Positions 45,323-54,928 of a stretch of 64,000 nucleotides of DNA are shown here, one piece after another (position 1 is the stretch's first letter; every line of letters starts with the position of its first letter). The translations under genes and the position numbers were made by a program. The DNA is taken from the NCBI GenBank assembly GCA_009993005.1, contig JAACUH010000062.1, positions 1-64,000 on the forward strand, given 5' to 3'. Source of the DNA: Rhodobacterales bacterium (GTDB taxonomy: Bacteria > Pseudomonadota > Alphaproteobacteria > Rhodobacterales > Rhodobacteraceae). The notes beneath the pieces were generated by a model. The model was not told the origin of the DNA and searched no databases. It saw nothing but the letters and a program-made list of their open reading frames with translations.

Positions 45323-47734
45323 TCAATGCGCCGTGGCACCTGCCCCATCCTCGGGCAAGGTCCGCGCCTTGGCGGCAGCGGCGGCTTCCTCGGCCTCCTC
45401 GTCCCAGACGATGGGCTCGGGCTGGCGCACCAGCGCGTGGCGCAGCACCTCGGACACATGCTTGACCGGGATGATCGTGAGCCCCTCCTTCACATTGTCC
45501 GGGATCTCGGGGAGGTCCTTTTCGTTCTCCTCGGGGATCAGCACCGTCTTGATCCCGCCCCGCAGCGCGGCGAGCAGTTTCTCCTTGAGCCCGCCGATCG
45601 GCATCGCATTGCCGCGCAACGACACTTCGCCGGTCATGGCGATGTCGCGGCGCACCGGGATCTGGGTCAGCACCGACACGATGGATGTCACCATGGCAAG
45701 GCCCGCGGACGGTCCGTCCTTGGGCGTGGCGCCATCGGGCACGTGGACGTGGATGTCGATCTTGTCAAAGCGGGGCGGCTTCACCCCGATCTGCGGGCTG
45801 ATGGAGCGGACGTAGGACGAGGCCGCGTCGATGCTTTCCTTCATCACGTCGCCGAGCTTGCCGGTGGTCTTCATCCGGCCCTTGCCCGGCAGGCGCAGCG
45901 CCTCGATCGGCAGCAATTCACCGCCGACGCTGGTCCAGGCGAGGCCGGTGACCACGCCGATCTGGTCGTCCTGTTCGGCCAGGCCGTAGCGGTGCTTGGG
46001 CACGCCCAGATAATCGGCCAGCGTCGCCGGCGTGACCTCGACCGTCTCGACCTCCTTGCGCACGATCCGTGTGACCGCCTTGCGGGCGATCTTGGCCAGT
46101 TCGCGCTCGAGGTTCCGCACGCCCGCTTCGCGGGTATAGACGCGCACCATCTCGGTGAGCGCGGCATCGTCGATGGTGAATTCCCTGGCCCGCAATCCGT
46201 GGTTTTTCAGCACCTTGGGCAGCAGGTGATGGCGCGCGATCTCGCGCTTTTCATCCTCGGTGTAGCCCGCGAGGCTGATGATCTCCATCCGGTCGAGAAG
46301 CGGGCCGGGCATGTTGTAGCTGTTGGCCGTCGTCAGGAACATCACATTCGACAGGTCGTATTCCACCTCGAGGTAATGGTCCACGAAGGTCGCGTTCTGT
46401 TCCGGGTCGAGCACCTCGAGCATCGCCGACGCCGGGTCGCCGCGGAAATCCTGGCCCATCTTGTCGATTTCATCGAGCAGGATCAGCGGGTTGGTCGTCT
46501 TGGCCTTTTTCAGGGCCTGGATGATCTTGCCCGGCATCGAGCCGATATAGGTCCGTCTGTGACCCCGGATCTCGCTCTCGTCACGCACACCGCCGAGGCT
46601 GATGCGGATGAATTCGCGCCCCGTGGCCTTGGCGACCGATTTGCCCAGGCTCGTCTTGCCCACGCCCGGCGGCCCCACGAGGCACATGATCGGCCCCTTG
46701 AGTTTGGCCGAGCGCTGCTGCACGGCGAGGTATTCGACGATCCGTTCCTTGACCTTTTCCAGCCCGTAATGGTCGTCGTCGAGCACCTTTTGCGCCAGGC
46801 GCAGGTCCTTCTTGGTGCGCGATTTCACGCCCCAGGGCAGGCAGAGGATCCAGTCGAGATAGTTGCGCACGACCGTGGCCTCGGCGCTCATCGGGCTCAT
46901 CGACTTGAGCTTTTTCAGCTCGCCTTCGGCCTTTTCGCGGGCTTCCTTGCTCAGCTTGGTCGCGGCGATGCGCGCTTCGATCTCGGCCACCTCATTGGCG
47001 CCGTCCTCGCCATCGCCCAGCTCGCGCTGGATCGCCTTCATCTGCTCGTTGAGGTAATATTCGCGCTGCGTGCGCTCCATCTGGCTCTTCACGCGGGTCT
47101 TGATCTTTTTCTCGACCTGAAGCACCGACATCTCGCCCTGCATCAGGCCATAGACCTTTTCCAGCCGCTCCGCGACCGAGAGCGTCTCGAGCAGGTCCTG
47201 CTTCTGCTTGACCTCGATCCCCAGATGGCCGGCGACGAGGTCGGCCAGCTTGGCCGGCTCGGTCGCCTCGATCACGGCGGCGAGCGCCTCTTCGGGGATG
47301 TTCTTCTTGATCTTGGAATAGCGCTCGAATTCCTGCGCGACGGTGCGCAGCAGGGCCTCGACGATTTCCGCGTCGCCCGGCATCTCGGTCAGATATTCGG
47401 CGCGCGCCTCGAAAAAGCGGTCGTTCTTGAGGAATTCGGTGATGCGCACCCGCGCCTTGCCCTCGACCAGCACCTTGACCGTGCCATCGGGCAGCTTGAG
47501 CAGTTGCAGCACATTGGCCAGCACGCCGGCCTTGTAGATGCCGTCGGTGGCGGGGTCATCGACGCCGGGGTCGATCTGGCTGGACAGCAGGATCTGCTTG
47601 TCGTCCGCCATCACATCCTCGAGCGCGCGAACCGACTTTTCGCGGCCAACGAACAAGGGCACGATCATGTGCGGAAACACCACGATGTCGCGCAGCGGCA
47701 GCACCGGGTAGGAGTGGCTCAGGGGCTCTTGCAT
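45323..47734 (-). CDS. lon: ATP-dependent protease La (Lon)
   Basis: Homo-oligomeric AAA+ serine protease of 803 aa degrading misfolded and regulatory proteins. The N-terminal LAN domain (1-200) starts [18 protein letters not shown]. The ATPase has Walker A GPPGVGKT (354-361) and Walker [11 protein letters not shown]. The protease has the Ser-Lys dyad S676 (GPSAG) and K719 (GGLKEK). The start has AAGGAT upstream at seven bases. A heat-shock-type promoter is predicted about 75-110 bases before the start. Confidence 0.97.
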   Translation of the reverse strand: MQEPLSHSYPVLPLRDIVVFPHMIVPLFVGREKSVRALEDVMADDKQILLSSQIDPGVDDPATDGIYKAGVLANVLQLLKLPDGTVKVLVEGKARVRITEFLKNDRFFEARAEYLTEMPGDAEIVEALLRTVAQEFERYSKIKKNIPEEALAAVIEATEPAKLADLVAGHLGIEVKQKQDLLETLSVAERLEKVYGLMQGEMSVLQVEKKIKTRVKSQMERTQREYYLNEQMKAIQRELGDGEDGANEVAEIEARIAATKLSKEAREKAEGELKKLKSMSPMSAEATVVRNYLDWILCLPWGVKSRTKKDLRLAQKVLDDDHYGLEKVKERIVEYLAVQQRSAKLKGPIMCLVGPPGVGKTSLGKSVAKATGREFIRISLGGVRDESEIRGHRRTYIGSMPGKIIQALKKAKTTNPLILLDEIDKMGQDFRGDPASAMLEVLDPEQNATFVDHYLEVEYDLSNVMFLTTANSYNMPGPLLDRMEIISLAGYTEDEKREIARHHLLPKVLKNHGLRAREFTIDDAALTEMVRVYTREAGVRNLERELAKIARKAVTRIVRKEVETVEVTPATLADYLGVPKHRYGLAEQDDQIGVVTGLAWTSVGGELLPIEALRLPGKGRMKTTGKLGDVMKESIDAASSYVRSISPQIGVKPPRFDKIDIHVHVPDGATPKDGPSAGLAMVTSIVSVLTQIPVRRDIAMTGEVSLRGNAMPIGGLKEKLLAALRGGIKTVLIPEENEKDLPEIPDNVKEGLTIIPVKHVSEVLRHALVRQPEPIVWDEEAEEAAAAAKARTLPEDGAGATAH

Positions 47735-47810
47735 GGTCGTATCCTTATGCTTGGCAAGCGGCGCGGTCCCTGCACGAGGCAACCCTAGTTCCGCTTCCGG
47801 TTCAGACTGC

Positions 47811-47842
47811 TAGATATTGGGCGCCTGCGCCAAGGTTTCAAG
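47811..47842 (-). promoter_or_regulatory. Candidate RpoH (heat-shock) promoter of lon
   Basis: Read towards lon, the sequence has a -35 element CTTGAA (47837-47842 on the plus strand as TTCAAG), a 16-base spacer and a -10 element CCAATATCTA (47811-47820). This resembles the sigma-32 class consensus CTTGAA / CCATNTA. Lon is a classic RpoH target, which supports the call. Confidence 0.5.
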
Positions 47843-48006
47843 CGCCCTGTTTTCCGCCGACCATGCCTGCGCGGGCATTGGCCTGCAAGCAACTTATCGC
47901 GCCAATTGCCGCGACCCTGCCGCCTGACGGTCATATTCCACACCCATTTGCCTGCAACTCTCTTCAAAATCCGCACAGGTTGCGCCTTTCGAGGACAGTC
48001 ACGGCC

Positions 48007-48822
48007 ATGCTGAAACGCCTTTATCGCCAACGCCGCCGGATCATCCTGCTCGGGGCGGGCGCGCTCATGGCCGCCCTGGTGATGGAGGGGCTGACGCCGG
48101 TGACGCTGATGGCGGGTGCGGGTGGCGTCGTTCTGGCGGCGGTCCTGGTGGGGCTGGTGCCGCACCGCCGCCACTGGGCCGAAAGCCTGGCCCTGGGCGC
48201 GATCCCTGCCGCGCTGATGACCCTGCCGCCCATGCAGATGCCCCCGGCCCTGCTGCCCATTGCGGTCTCGGCCTGGGCCGTTCTGGCCCATTACCTGATC
48301 CATGGCCGCTGGAGCGATGTCGGCCGCCTGCGCCTGCGGGTGCAGAGCCGCCGTCAGGCCTGCGTGACAGGCACGCCGGCCCAGATCTGGCCGGTGCTGA
48401 TCCCCGGCGAAGGCCATCCCGACGATCACTGGACCGGCACCCTGACCGATTACGACAGCGACCCCGACGACGCGATGACGGTCTATCTGCGCTTTCGCGG
48501 CAGCAACGGTCTGCATGACGAAATGACCATGACCATCCTCGATCAGGATGCGCCGCATCATTGCCGCTACCATCTGGAACGCGCGGAGGGGGCGCTCAGC
48601 GATGATGCGGTGATGGAGATCCGCCTCACGCAGGAGGAGGACGGTCAGTGCCGCATCGACAGCCAGCTCACGCAGGACGACCTCGCGCCGCGGCTGGCTC
48701 TGGCACATTGGCTCGACGACAGTTTCGGCGATGAATGGGACAGCTTTGCCGCGACCCTCACCGCCCGGCGTGACTGGTCGCTGTCCGGCCTGCGCCACGG
48801 CGGCGCCCCCCTGACGACCTGA
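48007..48822 (+). CDS. Uncharacterised membrane protein with C-terminal soluble domain
   Basis: Protein of 271 aa. A basic N terminus (LKRLYRQRRR) is followed by two or three transmembrane helices (about 11-55 and 70-98). The C-terminal half (about 115-255) is soluble and acidic, with beta-rich segments such as MTVYLRFRGSNGLHDEMTMTIL and HHCRYHLERAEGAL that resemble a START/SRPBCC-like polyketide-cyclase fold; this resemblance is by eye only. It lies in the divergent region upstream of lon. I do not recognise the family and assign no function. Confidence 0.72.
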   Translation: MLKRLYRQRRRIILLGAGALMAALVMEGLTPVTLMAGAGGVVLAAVLVGLVPHRRHWAESLALGAIPAALMTLPPMQMPPALLPIAVSAWAVLAHYLIHGRWSDVGRLRLRVQSRRQACVTGTPAQIWPVLIPGEGHPDDHWTGTLTDYDSDPDDAMTVYLRFRGSNGLHDEMTMTILDQDAPHHCRYHLERAEGALSDDAVMEIRLTQEEDGQCRIDSQLTQDDLAPRLALAHWLDDSFGDEWDSFAATLTARRDWSLSGLRHGGAPLTT

Positions 48823-48835
48823 CCGAAACGCAAGA

Positions 48836-48862
48836 CGCCCGCCCCAGGCAAAGGGGCGGGCG
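48836..48862. terminator. GC-rich hairpin between convergent genes near ndk
   Basis: Stem CGCCCGCCCC / GGGGCGGGCG (48836-48845 with 48853-48862), loop AGGCAAA. It serves the end of the plus-strand unknown gene and lies beyond the ndk stop. No T run follows on the plus strand. Confidence 0.65.
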
Positions 48863-48865
48863 CCA

Positions 48866-48897
48866 CTGTCAGCGTGTCAGCGTGTCAGCGTGTCAGC
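48866..48897. repeat. Four 8-bp tandem units GTGTCAGC after ndk
   Basis: GTGTCAGC occurs three times exactly and once with one change, in the short gap between the hairpin and the ndk stop codon. Confidence 0.85.
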
Positions 48898-48914
48898 ATG
48901 TTGGCGCGGCAGGA

Positions 48915-49337
48915 TCAGCCGACCAGTTCGAGACCGGAAAAGAAGAAGGCGATTTCCTGCGCCGCGGTTTCCGGTGCATCCGACCCGTGGACCGAGTTTT
49001 CACCGACCGACTCGGCGAATTCGGCGCGGATGGTGCCGGGGGCCGCATCCTTGGGGTTGGTCGCGCCCATGACTTCGCGGTTCTTGACGACCGCATCCTC
49101 GCCTTCGAGAACCTGCACCACGACCGGGCCCGAGGCCATGAATTCGGTCAGTTCGCCAAAGAACGGCCGCGCGCGGTGCACGTCGTAGAACATCCCGGCC
49201 TGATCGACGGTGAGCTGGATGCGCTTTTGCGCGACGATGCGCAGGCCGGCATCCTCGAACTTGGCATTGATCTTGCCGGTGAGGTTGCGCCGCGTCGCGT
49301 CGGGCTTGATGATCGAAAGGGTGCGCTGGAGTGCCAT
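48915..49337 (-). CDS. ndk: Nucleoside diphosphate kinase
   Basis: Enzyme of 140 aa that equilibrates nucleoside di- and triphosphates. The phosphohistidine is H117 in [11 protein letters not shown]. The N terminus is [15 protein letters not shown], and the Kpn-loop and [11 protein letters not shown] segment bind nucleotide. The length is typical. It is divergent from the ABC-F gene. Confidence 0.97.
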   Translation of the reverse strand: MALQRTLSIIKPDATRRNLTGKINAKFEDAGLRIVAQKRIQLTVDQAGMFYDVHRARPFFGELTEFMASGPVVVQVLEGEDAVVKNREVMGATNPKDAAPGTIRAEFAESVGENSVHGSDAPETAAQEIAFFFSGLELVG

Positions 49338-49489
49338 GTTGTGCCTCTTGTGGTCAGGGTTTGATCGGGGGCATCGCGCCCCGGTGATTGCATAGGCGCG
49401 CCCCTAGCACGGCGTGTTGACAGAGAAAAGACACCGCCGCGCTGCCGCGGGCGATTGACGCCCCCCGCCCTGGCTGGCAAAGGGCGCCC

Positions 49490-51340
49490 ATGCTGCGCAT
49501 CACCGACATAAGCTATTCCGTCGAAGGACGTCCCCTGTTCGAGGGCGCGACCGCCGTCATTCCCGCCGGCCACAAGGTGGGCCTCGTGGGGCGCAACGGC
49601 ACCGGCAAGACCACGCTCTTTCGCCTGATCCGCGGCGAGCTCACGCTCGACACCGGCACGATCGAGCTGCCGCGCCTGTCGCGCATCGGCGGGGTCAGCC
49701 AGGAGGTGCCGGGCAACGAGGTGTCGCTGCTCGACACCGTGCTGGTTGCCGATGTGGAGCGCACCGCGCTTCTGGCCGAAGCCGAGACCGCCACCGACGC
49801 ACATCGCATCGCCGACATCCAGACCCGGCTTGCCGATATCGACGCCTGGTCTGCCGAGGGGCGCGCGAGCGCGATCCTCAAGGGGCTCGGCTTTACCGAC
49901 GAAGAGCAGCGGATGCCCTGCTCGGCCTTCTCGGGTGGCTGGCGGATGCGCGTGGCGCTGGCGGCGGTGCTGTTCTCGGAGCCCGACCTGTTGCTGCTCG
50001 ACGAGCCGACGAACTACCTCGACCTCGAGGGCGCGCTCTGGCTCGAGGCCTATCTGGTCAAGTATCCGCATACCGTGGTGATCGTGAGCCACGACCGCGA
50101 GCTGCTCAACCGCTCGGTCGGCGGCATCCTGCACCTGGAAAACCGCAAGCTGACCTACTGGTCGGGCAACTACGACGCCTTTGCCCGCGCGCGGGCCGAA
50201 CAGCGCGCGCTGCTGGTGTCCTCGGCCAAGAAGCAGGACGCGAAACGCGCGCATCTGCAAGCCTTTGTGGACCGGTTCAAGGCCAAGGCGTCAAAGGCCA
50301 AGCAGGCGCAGAGCCGGGTCAAGATGCTGGAGAAGATGGAGACGATCCGCGTGCCCGAGGATGCGGCGCGCACGGTCTTTACCTTTCCCTCACCCGAAGA
50401 GCTGTCGCCGCCGATCATCGCCACCGAGGATGTGGCGGTGGGCTATGGCAACCAGATCATCCTGCACAGCCTGAACCTGCGCATCGACCAGGACGACCGC
50501 ATCGCGCTTCTGGGCCGCAACGGCGAGGGCAAATCGACGCTGTCCAAGATGCTCTCGGGCCGGCTCGACGTGGCGCGCGGCAAGATGGTGGCGTCGTCCA
50601 AGCTGCGCATCGGCTTTTTCGCGCAGCACCAGGTGGACGAGTTGCGGGTGGAGGAGACGCCGCTGCAACACCTGCTGCGCGAGCGGGCCGAAGAGGGGCA
50701 GGCGCGGCTGCGCGCGCGGCTTGCGGGGTTCGGCCTGATGGCGGCGCAGGCCGAAACCGAGGTCGGCCGGCTGTCGGGCGGGCAGAAGGCGCGGCTGTCG
50801 CTCCTGCTCGCGACGCTCAACGCGCCGCATCTGCTGATCCTCGACGAGCCCACCAACCACCTCGACATCGAAAGCCGCGAGGCGCTGGTCGAGGCGCTGA
50901 CCGCCTATACCGGCGCGGTGATCCTGGTGAGCCACGACATGCATCTGCTGTCGATGGTGGCCGACCGGCTCTGGCTGGTCAAAGGCGGGCGGGTCACGCC
51001 CTATGAGGACGACCTGGATGCCTACCGGCGGATGCTGGTGACGCCCGACAAACCGGTGGAAAAGGCGAAACCGGTCGAGAAGGTGGTTCGCCCGACGCGC
51101 GAAGCGGTGATGGCGCTGCGCGCCGAGGTCCGCAAATGCGAGGAGCGTGTGGCCAAGATCAACGACATGCGCGACAAGCTGGCGAAAAAGCTGTCCGACC
51201 CGGCGCTCTATGAGGATGCGCGCAAGGGCGAGCTGGAAACCTGGAACCGCAAATATGCCGAAGTGATGGAGGCGCTGGAGCGCGCCGAGGCGCTCTGGGT
51301 CGCGGCGCAGGACAAGCTCGACCAGGCGGTCGCGGCCTGA
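49490..51340 (+). CDS. ABC-F family ATPase
   Basis: Soluble protein of 616 aa with two ABC modules and no membrane domain. First module: Walker A GRNGTGKT (34-41), signature FSGGWRMR, Walker B LLLLDEPTNYLDL. Second module: Walker A GRNGEGKS, signature LSGGQKARL, Walker B LLILDEPTNHLD. The linker between modules is the charged P-site tRNA interaction motif region. A C-terminal coiled coil (about 540-616) resembles Uup/YheS. ABC-F proteins act on stalled ribosomes; the exact subtype is uncertain. A terminator-like hairpin follows at about 80 bases. Confidence 0.93.
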   Translation: MLRITDISYSVEGRPLFEGATAVIPAGHKVGLVGRNGTGKTTLFRLIRGELTLDTGTIELPRLSRIGGVSQEVPGNEVSLLDTVLVADVERTALLAEAETATDAHRIADIQTRLADIDAWSAEGRASAILKGLGFTDEEQRMPCSAFSGGWRMRVALAAVLFSEPDLLLLDEPTNYLDLEGALWLEAYLVKYPHTVVIVSHDRELLNRSVGGILHLENRKLTYWSGNYDAFARARAEQRALLVSSAKKQDAKRAHLQAFVDRFKAKASKAKQAQSRVKMLEKMETIRVPEDAARTVFTFPSPEELSPPIIATEDVAVGYGNQIILHSLNLRIDQDDRIALLGRNGEGKSTLSKMLSGRLDVARGKMVASSKLRIGFFAQHQVDELRVEETPLQHLLRERAEEGQARLRARLAGFGLMAAQAETEVGRLSGGQKARLSLLLATLNAPHLLILDEPTNHLDIESREALVEALTAYTGAVILVSHDMHLLSMVADRLWLVKGGRVTPYEDDLDAYRRMLVTPDKPVEKAKPVEKVVRPTREAVMALRAEVRKCEERVAKINDMRDKLAKKLSDPALYEDARKGELETWNRKYAEVMEALERAEALWVAAQDKLDQAVAA

Positions 51341-51368
51341 GTGCTGCCGGATGTCGCGGCCCGAAGAC

Positions 51369-51421
51369 ACGGCCTGACAGCCACGATCCGAGGTCGCGGC
51401 CTGACGGCCGCGATCCGAAGG
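51369..51421. repeat. Two ~27-bp tandem units after the ABC-F gene
   Basis: Units CACGGCCTGACAGCCACGAT and CGCGGCCTGACGGCCGCGAT (first 20 bases of each) repeat in tandem, each ending CCGA(G/A)G. The second unit contains the palindrome GCGGCC-TGAC-GGCCGC. They lie in the 248-base gap before the MarC-like gene. Confidence 0.65.
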
Positions 51422-51439
51422 GGGGCTGTCTGCCCCCCT
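51419..51439. terminator. GGGGGG/CCCCCC hairpin after the ABC-F gene
   Basis: A-GGGGGG pairs with CCCCCC-T around the loop CTGTCTG. It ends with TCTGGG rather than a T run, so it may be a weak terminator. Confidence 0.5.
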
Positions 51440-51462
51440 CTGGGCCTGCGGCCCATTCACCC

Positions 51463-51490
51463 CCCGAGGATATTTCCGGCCAAAAGATGA
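51463..51490. repeat. Copy of the dispersed GATATTT-GGCCAAAAGATG repeat
   Basis: CCCGAGGATATTTCCGGCCA followed by AAAGATGA matches the copy at 37781-37801 and, in reverse orientation, those at 8897 and 45247. It lies about 100 bases before the MarC-like gene start. Confidence 0.65.
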
Positions 51491-51588
51491 CAGGCAGGGT
51501 TGCCCCAGGGCGTGAACTTGCGTCAGATAAGCGGGCCGGAGGCATCTGGCGGTGACCACCGCGTGTCGCGGCCGCACAGGGGAGCGCG

Positions 51589-52215
51589 ATGACCGAACTG
51601 CCGGCCCTGATCGCGGCCTTCACCACCATCTTCATCATCATCGACCCGCCGGGGCTGGCGCCGCTCTATATCGCGCTGACGCAGGGGATGGGCGCGGCGC
51701 AGCGGCGCGCGATCGGGCTGCGCGCCTGTCTGGTCGCGGGCGTGCTGATGCTGCTGTTTCTGTTTCTGGGCGAGGCGGTGCTGCGCTTTATCGGGATCTC
51801 GATGCCGGCGTTCCGCATCGCGGGCGGGGTGCTTTTGTTCATCACGGCGCTCGACATGCTGTTCGAGCGGCGCCAGACCCGGCGCAAGGGCAATGCCGAC
51901 GAGGGCGCGGACCCGGGCCATGACCCGTCGGTGTTCCCTCTCGCGATCCCGCTCATTGTCGGGCCGGGGCTGATCACCACGATCATCCTGCTGGCGGGAC
52001 AGGCCACATCGGCGGCTGATTTTGCCGCGATCACCGCCGTGATGGCGGCCAATCTGATCATTGTGTTCCTGTTCTTTCTCGCCTCGGGCACGATCGAGCG
52101 GATCCTGGGCAAGGTGGGGATCAACGTGGTCACGCGGATCCTCGGCATGCTTCTGGCCGCGCTGGCGGTGCAATTCATCCTCGACGGTCTGCGCTCTTTC
52201 GGTTTCTCGGGCTGA
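51589..52215 (+). CDS. MarC/UPF0056-family membrane protein
   Basis: Integral inner-membrane protein of 208 aa with six predicted helices. The first helix has IIIDPPGLAPLY, a MarC-family hallmark (DPxGxxP), and the third FRIAGGVLLFITALDMLF. The second half repeats the pattern with AIPLIVGPGLITTIIL. The activity of the family is not established. It precedes the retropepsin-like protease gene by 17 bases on the same strand. Confidence 0.9.
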   Translation: MTELPALIAAFTTIFIIIDPPGLAPLYIALTQGMGAAQRRAIGLRACLVAGVLMLLFLFLGEAVLRFIGISMPAFRIAGGVLLFITALDMLFERRQTRRKGNADEGADPGHDPSVFPLAIPLIVGPGLITTIILLAGQATSAADFAAITAVMAANLIIVFLFFLASGTIERILGKVGINVVTRILGMLLAALAVQFILDGLRSFGFSG

Positions 52216-52232
52216 GCCTTATATCCCCTCGC

Positions 52233-52811
52233 ATGAGTGGGGATGACATCGCGCGGATTGCCTATCTGGGCCTGCTGGCTGTGGCCATCGCGGGGTCGTA
52301 CCTCGTGCATAACCGTGACAATCTGGACCGCGTGGCGCAGCAGGCGGCAATCTGGGGGCTGATCTTTGTCGGCGCGATTGCGGCGGCAGGCCTCTGGGGC
52401 GATATCCGCCGCGATGTGGCACCGCGGCAGGCGGTGGTCGAGGATGGGCGCATCGTGATCCCGCGCGGGCCGGACGGGCATTACCATGTCACGCTCGAGA
52501 TCAACGGGGTGCCACTGCGCCTTGTCGTCGATACCGGGGCCACCGACCTGGTGCTGAGCCGGAGGGATGCGGCGCGCGTCGGGCTGGACCCCGGCGGGCT
52601 GGCCTATCTGGGCACGGCGCAGACCGCAAACGGGACGGTGCGCACCGCCACGGTGCGGCTCGACACTGTCGGGCTGGGACCGTTCACCGATCGCGGTCTG
52701 CGGGCGGTCGTGACGGATGGCGCGATGGAGGGATCGTTGCTGGGCATGGGCTATCTGCGGCTCTTTGGCCGGATCGAGATCGCGGACGGGCAGATGATCC
52801 TGACGCGCTAG
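52233..52811 (+). CDS. Retropepsin-like aspartic protease (TIGR02281 type)
   Basis: Membrane-bound protein of 192 aa with two N-terminal transmembrane helices (about 8-25 and 38-55) and a periplasmic clan AA domain. The catalytic motif is D100-TGAT in LRLVVDTGATDLVLS, followed by LLGMGYLRLFGRIEI as the second conserved segment. It is expected to act as a homodimer; its substrates are unknown. The start ATG lies 17 bases after the MarC-like stop, so the pair is likely one transcript. Confidence 0.9.
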   Translation: MSGDDIARIAYLGLLAVAIAGSYLVHNRDNLDRVAQQAAIWGLIFVGAIAAAGLWGDIRRDVAPRQAVVEDGRIVIPRGPDGHYHVTLEINGVPLRLVVDTGATDLVLSRRDAARVGLDPGGLAYLGTAQTANGTVRTATVRLDTVGLGPFTDRGLRAVVTDGAMEGSLLGMGYLRLFGRIEIADGQMILTR

Positions 52812-52821
52812 GCGGGCGCGA

Positions 52822-53301
52822 TCATTGCGGGGCGGGCTGGCCCGCCTGGGCCTTCATCTCCCAGCGGCCGCTTTCCTGGCTCCAGTATTTCGCGACGCAA
52901 CCGGCCGCGACGCAGGCTTTCCATAGCGCACGCGATTGCGCCAGCATTGCCGGATCGCCACCGTCGAACAGGATGCAGACGCGGGCGCGGTCCGCGATTT
53001 CGGCCGGGGTGATCGCGGCGCCGTCGATGGTCAGCACGCAGTCGCAGGGCGGGGCCGGGGCCTGCCCCGCCGCCGTGAGCAGCACCGGCTGCAACGCATC
53101 ATGCGGCCCGCCGCACAGGCCGTGCGGCAGGAAGGCGTCATCCGGGCCGCGCCAGAGCGCCATGTCCAGCTCTTGCATCGCCGCATTCCCGGTGCCGCGG
53201 ACCTCGACCCGCCAGCCGGCATCGCGGGCGCGCGCGATCAGCACCGGCAGCACCGCCTCGCGCGGGGTCCGGGTCAGGTGGTAGAAATGCACCTCGCCCA
53301 T
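52822..53301 (-). CDS. holC: DNA polymerase III subunit chi
   Basis: Protein of 159 aa of the replicative clamp-loader complex, contacting single-strand-binding protein. The family pattern is the N terminus VHFYHLTRTPREAVLPVLI, the ELDMALWR segment and the CILFDGGDPAML segment. It lies six bases downstream of pepA on the same strand, the pairing found in many proteobacteria. It is convergent with the protease gene, with only ten bases between. Confidence 0.93.
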   Translation of the reverse strand: MGEVHFYHLTRTPREAVLPVLIARARDAGWRVEVRGTGNAAMQELDMALWRGPDDAFLPHGLCGGPHDALQPVLLTAAGQAPAPPCDCVLTIDGAAITPAEIADRARVCILFDGGDPAMLAQSRALWKACVAAGCVAKYWSQESGRWEMKAQAGQPAPQ

Positions 53302-53307
53302 CAGACG

Positions 53308-54792
53308 TCAGCCCTCGTAGCGGTCCGCGATCAGCCGGTTGAGCGTCATCACGCCCCAGCCTGTCGCCCCCTTGGGCGCCAGCGTGCTGTCGGATTTCAG
53401 CAGCGCCGTGCCGGCGATGTCGAGGTGGCACCAGGGCACATCGGCGCGCACGAAGCGGCGCAGGAACTGCGCGGCGATGATCGCGCCACCGTCGCGGCCG
53501 CCCACGTTCTTCATGTCGGCGATCCGGCTTTTCAGCGCGTCGTCATAGCCCTGCCCCATCGGCATGCGCCAGGCGCCCTCGCCCTCGGCCGCGGCAGCGC
53601 CGAGCACCGCGCCCGCCAGCGCATCGTCGTTGGAAAAGAGCCCCGCATTCTCGTGCCCCAGCGCCACGATGATGGCACCGGTCAGCGTGGCGAGGTTGAT
53701 CATCGCGGCGGGCTGGAAGCGGTCCTGCGCATACCACATCACATCGGCCAGCACGAGGCGCCCCTCGGCGTCGGTGTTGATCACCTCGACCGTGTCGCCC
53801 TTCATCGTGCGCACCACGTCGCCGGGGCGGGTCGCGGTGCCCGAGGGCATGTTTTCGACCAGGCCGACCAGCCCCACGACATTGGCCCGCGCCCGGCGCA
53901 GCGCCAGGGTGCGCATCACACCCGCCACGACGCCGGCGCCGCCCATATCCATGGTCATCTCTTCCATCCCGCCCGGCTGCTTGAGCGAGATGCCGCCGGT
54001 GTCGAACACGACGCCCTTGCCGACCAGCGCCAGCGGCGCCCTGTCATCGCCGGCCCCGCGCCAGTGCATCACCACGACCTTGGTCGGGCTGGGCGAGCCC
54101 TGCCCCACCGCCAGCAGCGCGCCCATGCCGAGGCGGGCGAGGTCGGCCTCTTCGAGGATCTCGACATCGAGGCCGATGTCCTGCATCGCGGCAAGGCGCG
54201 CGGCAAAATCATCGGTCGTCAGGATATTGGCGGGTTCGTTGACCAGATCGCGGGTAAAGAACACCCCTTCGCACAGCGCCGCCAGCGGCCCGGACAGCCG
54301 CGCCGCCGCCTCGGGCGCGGCCGTCATGAAGATGACGGGGCCGGCCGGCGGCGGCGGCGTATCGGCCGCGGCCCCGGTCTTGTGCGCGCGAAAGGCGTAG
54401 CCGCGCAATGCGAGGCCGAGCGCGATGTCTTCGGGCCGCGCCGCGGCGCCTCCGGCCACCAGCAGCGCGCCGGTGCCGCGCGCGCGCGCCAGCGCCGCGC
54501 CCGCCTTGCGCGCCTGTGCCACCGTGGGCTTGCGCGGCAGCTTGACCACCAGCAGCGCCTCGGCGGCGAGGCCGGCGGGAAAGGCCAGCTCGACCAGATC
54601 GCCCGGCGCGCAGTCGCGCCAGCGCGCGCTCTCGGTGAGGCGTGCCAGCGCCTTGCGGGTCAGGACATTGATGCGCCGCGCGGCCGGGTCGAGGCGGCCA
54701 TCCTCGGGGACAAGGACCGCGACACGCCCCGTGGCCTGTGCCACTGCGCCCATGTCCATGTCCCGAAAGGCGATCTGCGCGACGTCGGTCAT
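53308..54792 (-). CDS. pepA: Leucyl aminopeptidase (M17)
   Basis: Hexameric metal-dependent aminopeptidase of 494 aa. Metal ligands and catalytic residues are in LVGKGVVFDTGGISLK, GGAGVVAGVM and the signature NTDAEGRLVLADV. The start is the ATG at 54792 with AGGAG upstream; the frame stays open further but without resemblance. It is divergent from lptF with a 136-base promoter region and is followed by holC. Confidence 0.96.
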   Translation of the reverse strand: MTDVAQIAFRDMDMGAVAQATGRVAVLVPEDGRLDPAARRINVLTRKALARLTESARWRDCAPGDLVELAFPAGLAAEALLVVKLPRKPTVAQARKAGAALARARGTGALLVAGGAAARPEDIALGLALRGYAFRAHKTGAAADTPPPPAGPVIFMTAAPEAAARLSGPLAALCEGVFFTRDLVNEPANILTTDDFAARLAAMQDIGLDVEILEEADLARLGMGALLAVGQGSPSPTKVVVMHWRGAGDDRAPLALVGKGVVFDTGGISLKQPGGMEEMTMDMGGAGVVAGVMRTLALRRARANVVGLVGLVENMPSGTATRPGDVVRTMKGDTVEVINTDAEGRLVLADVMWYAQDRFQPAAMINLATLTGAIIVALGHENAGLFSNDDALAGAVLGAAAAEGEGAWRMPMGQGYDDALKSRIADMKNVGGRDGGAIIAAQFLRRFVRADVPWCHLDIAGTALLKSDSTLAPKGATGWGVMTLNRLIADRYEG

Positions 54793-54928
54793 CTGTCTCT
54801 CTCCTCTGGCTGGTCGCTCCATAGCTAGACCCGGCCGGGACGGAAGGCCAGATACCGGTTCAATCCCCCGCGCCGATCGGCTAGTTTCCGGCAACCGCAA
54901 CACGGGGCAAGGGCAAAGGACGCGCGGC

